In this document: in pieces, positions 5,505 through 5,646 of the stretch
Numbering within the stretch: position 1 is the first letter of the stretch
Layout of the letters: each line of letters opens with the position of its first letter
Origin: Bacteroidota bacterium
Lineage (GTDB): Bacteria; Bacteroidota; Bacteroidia; UBA7662
Assembly (NCBI GenBank): GCA_016868875.1
Contig: VGFN01000070.1
Span: 1 to 5,646, forward strand
Length of the DNA: 5,646 nucleotides
Direction of reading: 5' to 3'
Notes under the pieces: model-generated
The model's input: the letters and a program-made list of their open reading frames with translations, nothing else
Told to the model about the DNA's origin: nothing
The model's database searches: none
Position numbers and translations under genes: made by a program

Positions 5505-5646
5505 ATGAATTGGAATCCATTTCGGCCAAAGGGTGACACAGGCACTCCTGAATCCAGCCAAGCGAACAATGTACGGACCAAGTCCAAGACTAGAGAGTGG
5601 CTGGAAGCCATTGTCTTTGCCGTGGTGGTTGCTACGCTGATTCGAA
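5505..5646 (+). CDS. lepB: Signal peptidase I, N-terminal fragment
   Basis: The first 47 codons of a gene that runs off the right edge. After a polar, low-complexity cytoplasmic lead (MNWNPFRPKGDTG and on, rich in S, T, N and K) comes KTREWLEAIVFAVVVATLIR at about residues 28-47. This strongly resembles the first transmembrane segment of Bacteroidota signal peptidase I, where REWLEAIVFAVVAATLIR-like sequence leads into the catalytic SM motif. The enzyme removes signal peptides from exported proteins in the inner membrane. The catalytic serine and lysine lie beyond the window, so identity rests on this helix alone. The start ATG at 5505 lies 23 bases after the DUF2231 stop in an AT-rich spacer; close spacing allows co-transcription. 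Confidence 0.8.
   Translation, partial: MNWNPFRPKGDTGTPESSQANNVRTKSKTREWLEAIVFAVVVATLIR

Overview
The window most likely comes from a Bacteroidota chromosome (inference). Four things support this. The GTP cyclohydrolase, the PTPS/QueD-like enzyme, the Atg22-like transporter and the signal peptidase N-terminus all read like the Bacteroidota versions of these families. Two sites fit the Bacteroidota promoter pattern TTG-N(17-23)-TAnnTTTG. Start codons lack clear Shine-Dalgarno sequences. Leucine codon TTG is used heavily in a moderately GC-rich background. No mobile element, CRISPR array, rRNA or tRNA gene was seen, and no stretch over 300 bases lacks a gene.

Left part, minus strand (1-1150): a tightly packed pterin operon, read right to left. 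It holds a PTPS/QueD-type enzyme, then GTP cyclohydrolase I (folE), then the first 26 codons of a short-chain dehydrogenase cut by the window edge. The first two genes overlap by 41 bases; folE and the dehydrogenase overlap by a single base (TGATG). GTP cyclohydrolase I makes dihydroneopterin triphosphate, which is the substrate of PTPS/QueD. With an SDR as third gene, the set could equally serve tetrahydrobiopterin-type pterin synthesis or queuosine/folate precursors.

Centre, plus strand (1269-4559): across a 118-base divergent intergenic region carrying a good promoter match lie three genes with gaps of 15 and 18 bases. They encode an Atg22/UMF1-type MFS permease, a LutA/YkgE-type iron-sulphur protein with two CCG domains, and an Ldh2-family NAD(P)-dependent malate/L-lactate-type dehydrogenase. 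The close spacing suggests one transcript. A role in taking up and oxidising a 2-hydroxy acid such as lactate is plausible but inferred.

Right part, plus strand (4621-5646): a YbaB/EbfC nucleoid-associated protein, a small four-helix DUF2231 membrane protein and the N-terminus of signal peptidase I (lepB), cut by the right edge. Gaps are 61, 69 and 23 bases. A perfect 12-base tandem duplication sits just before the DUF2231 start.

Most of the window is ordinary housekeeping or metabolic sequence. The points worth a second look are the pterin trio with its nested overlap and possible internal promoter, the LutA-Ldh2 pairing without LutB/LutC beside it, and the DUF2231 protein. No strong evidence for a wholly new system was found.
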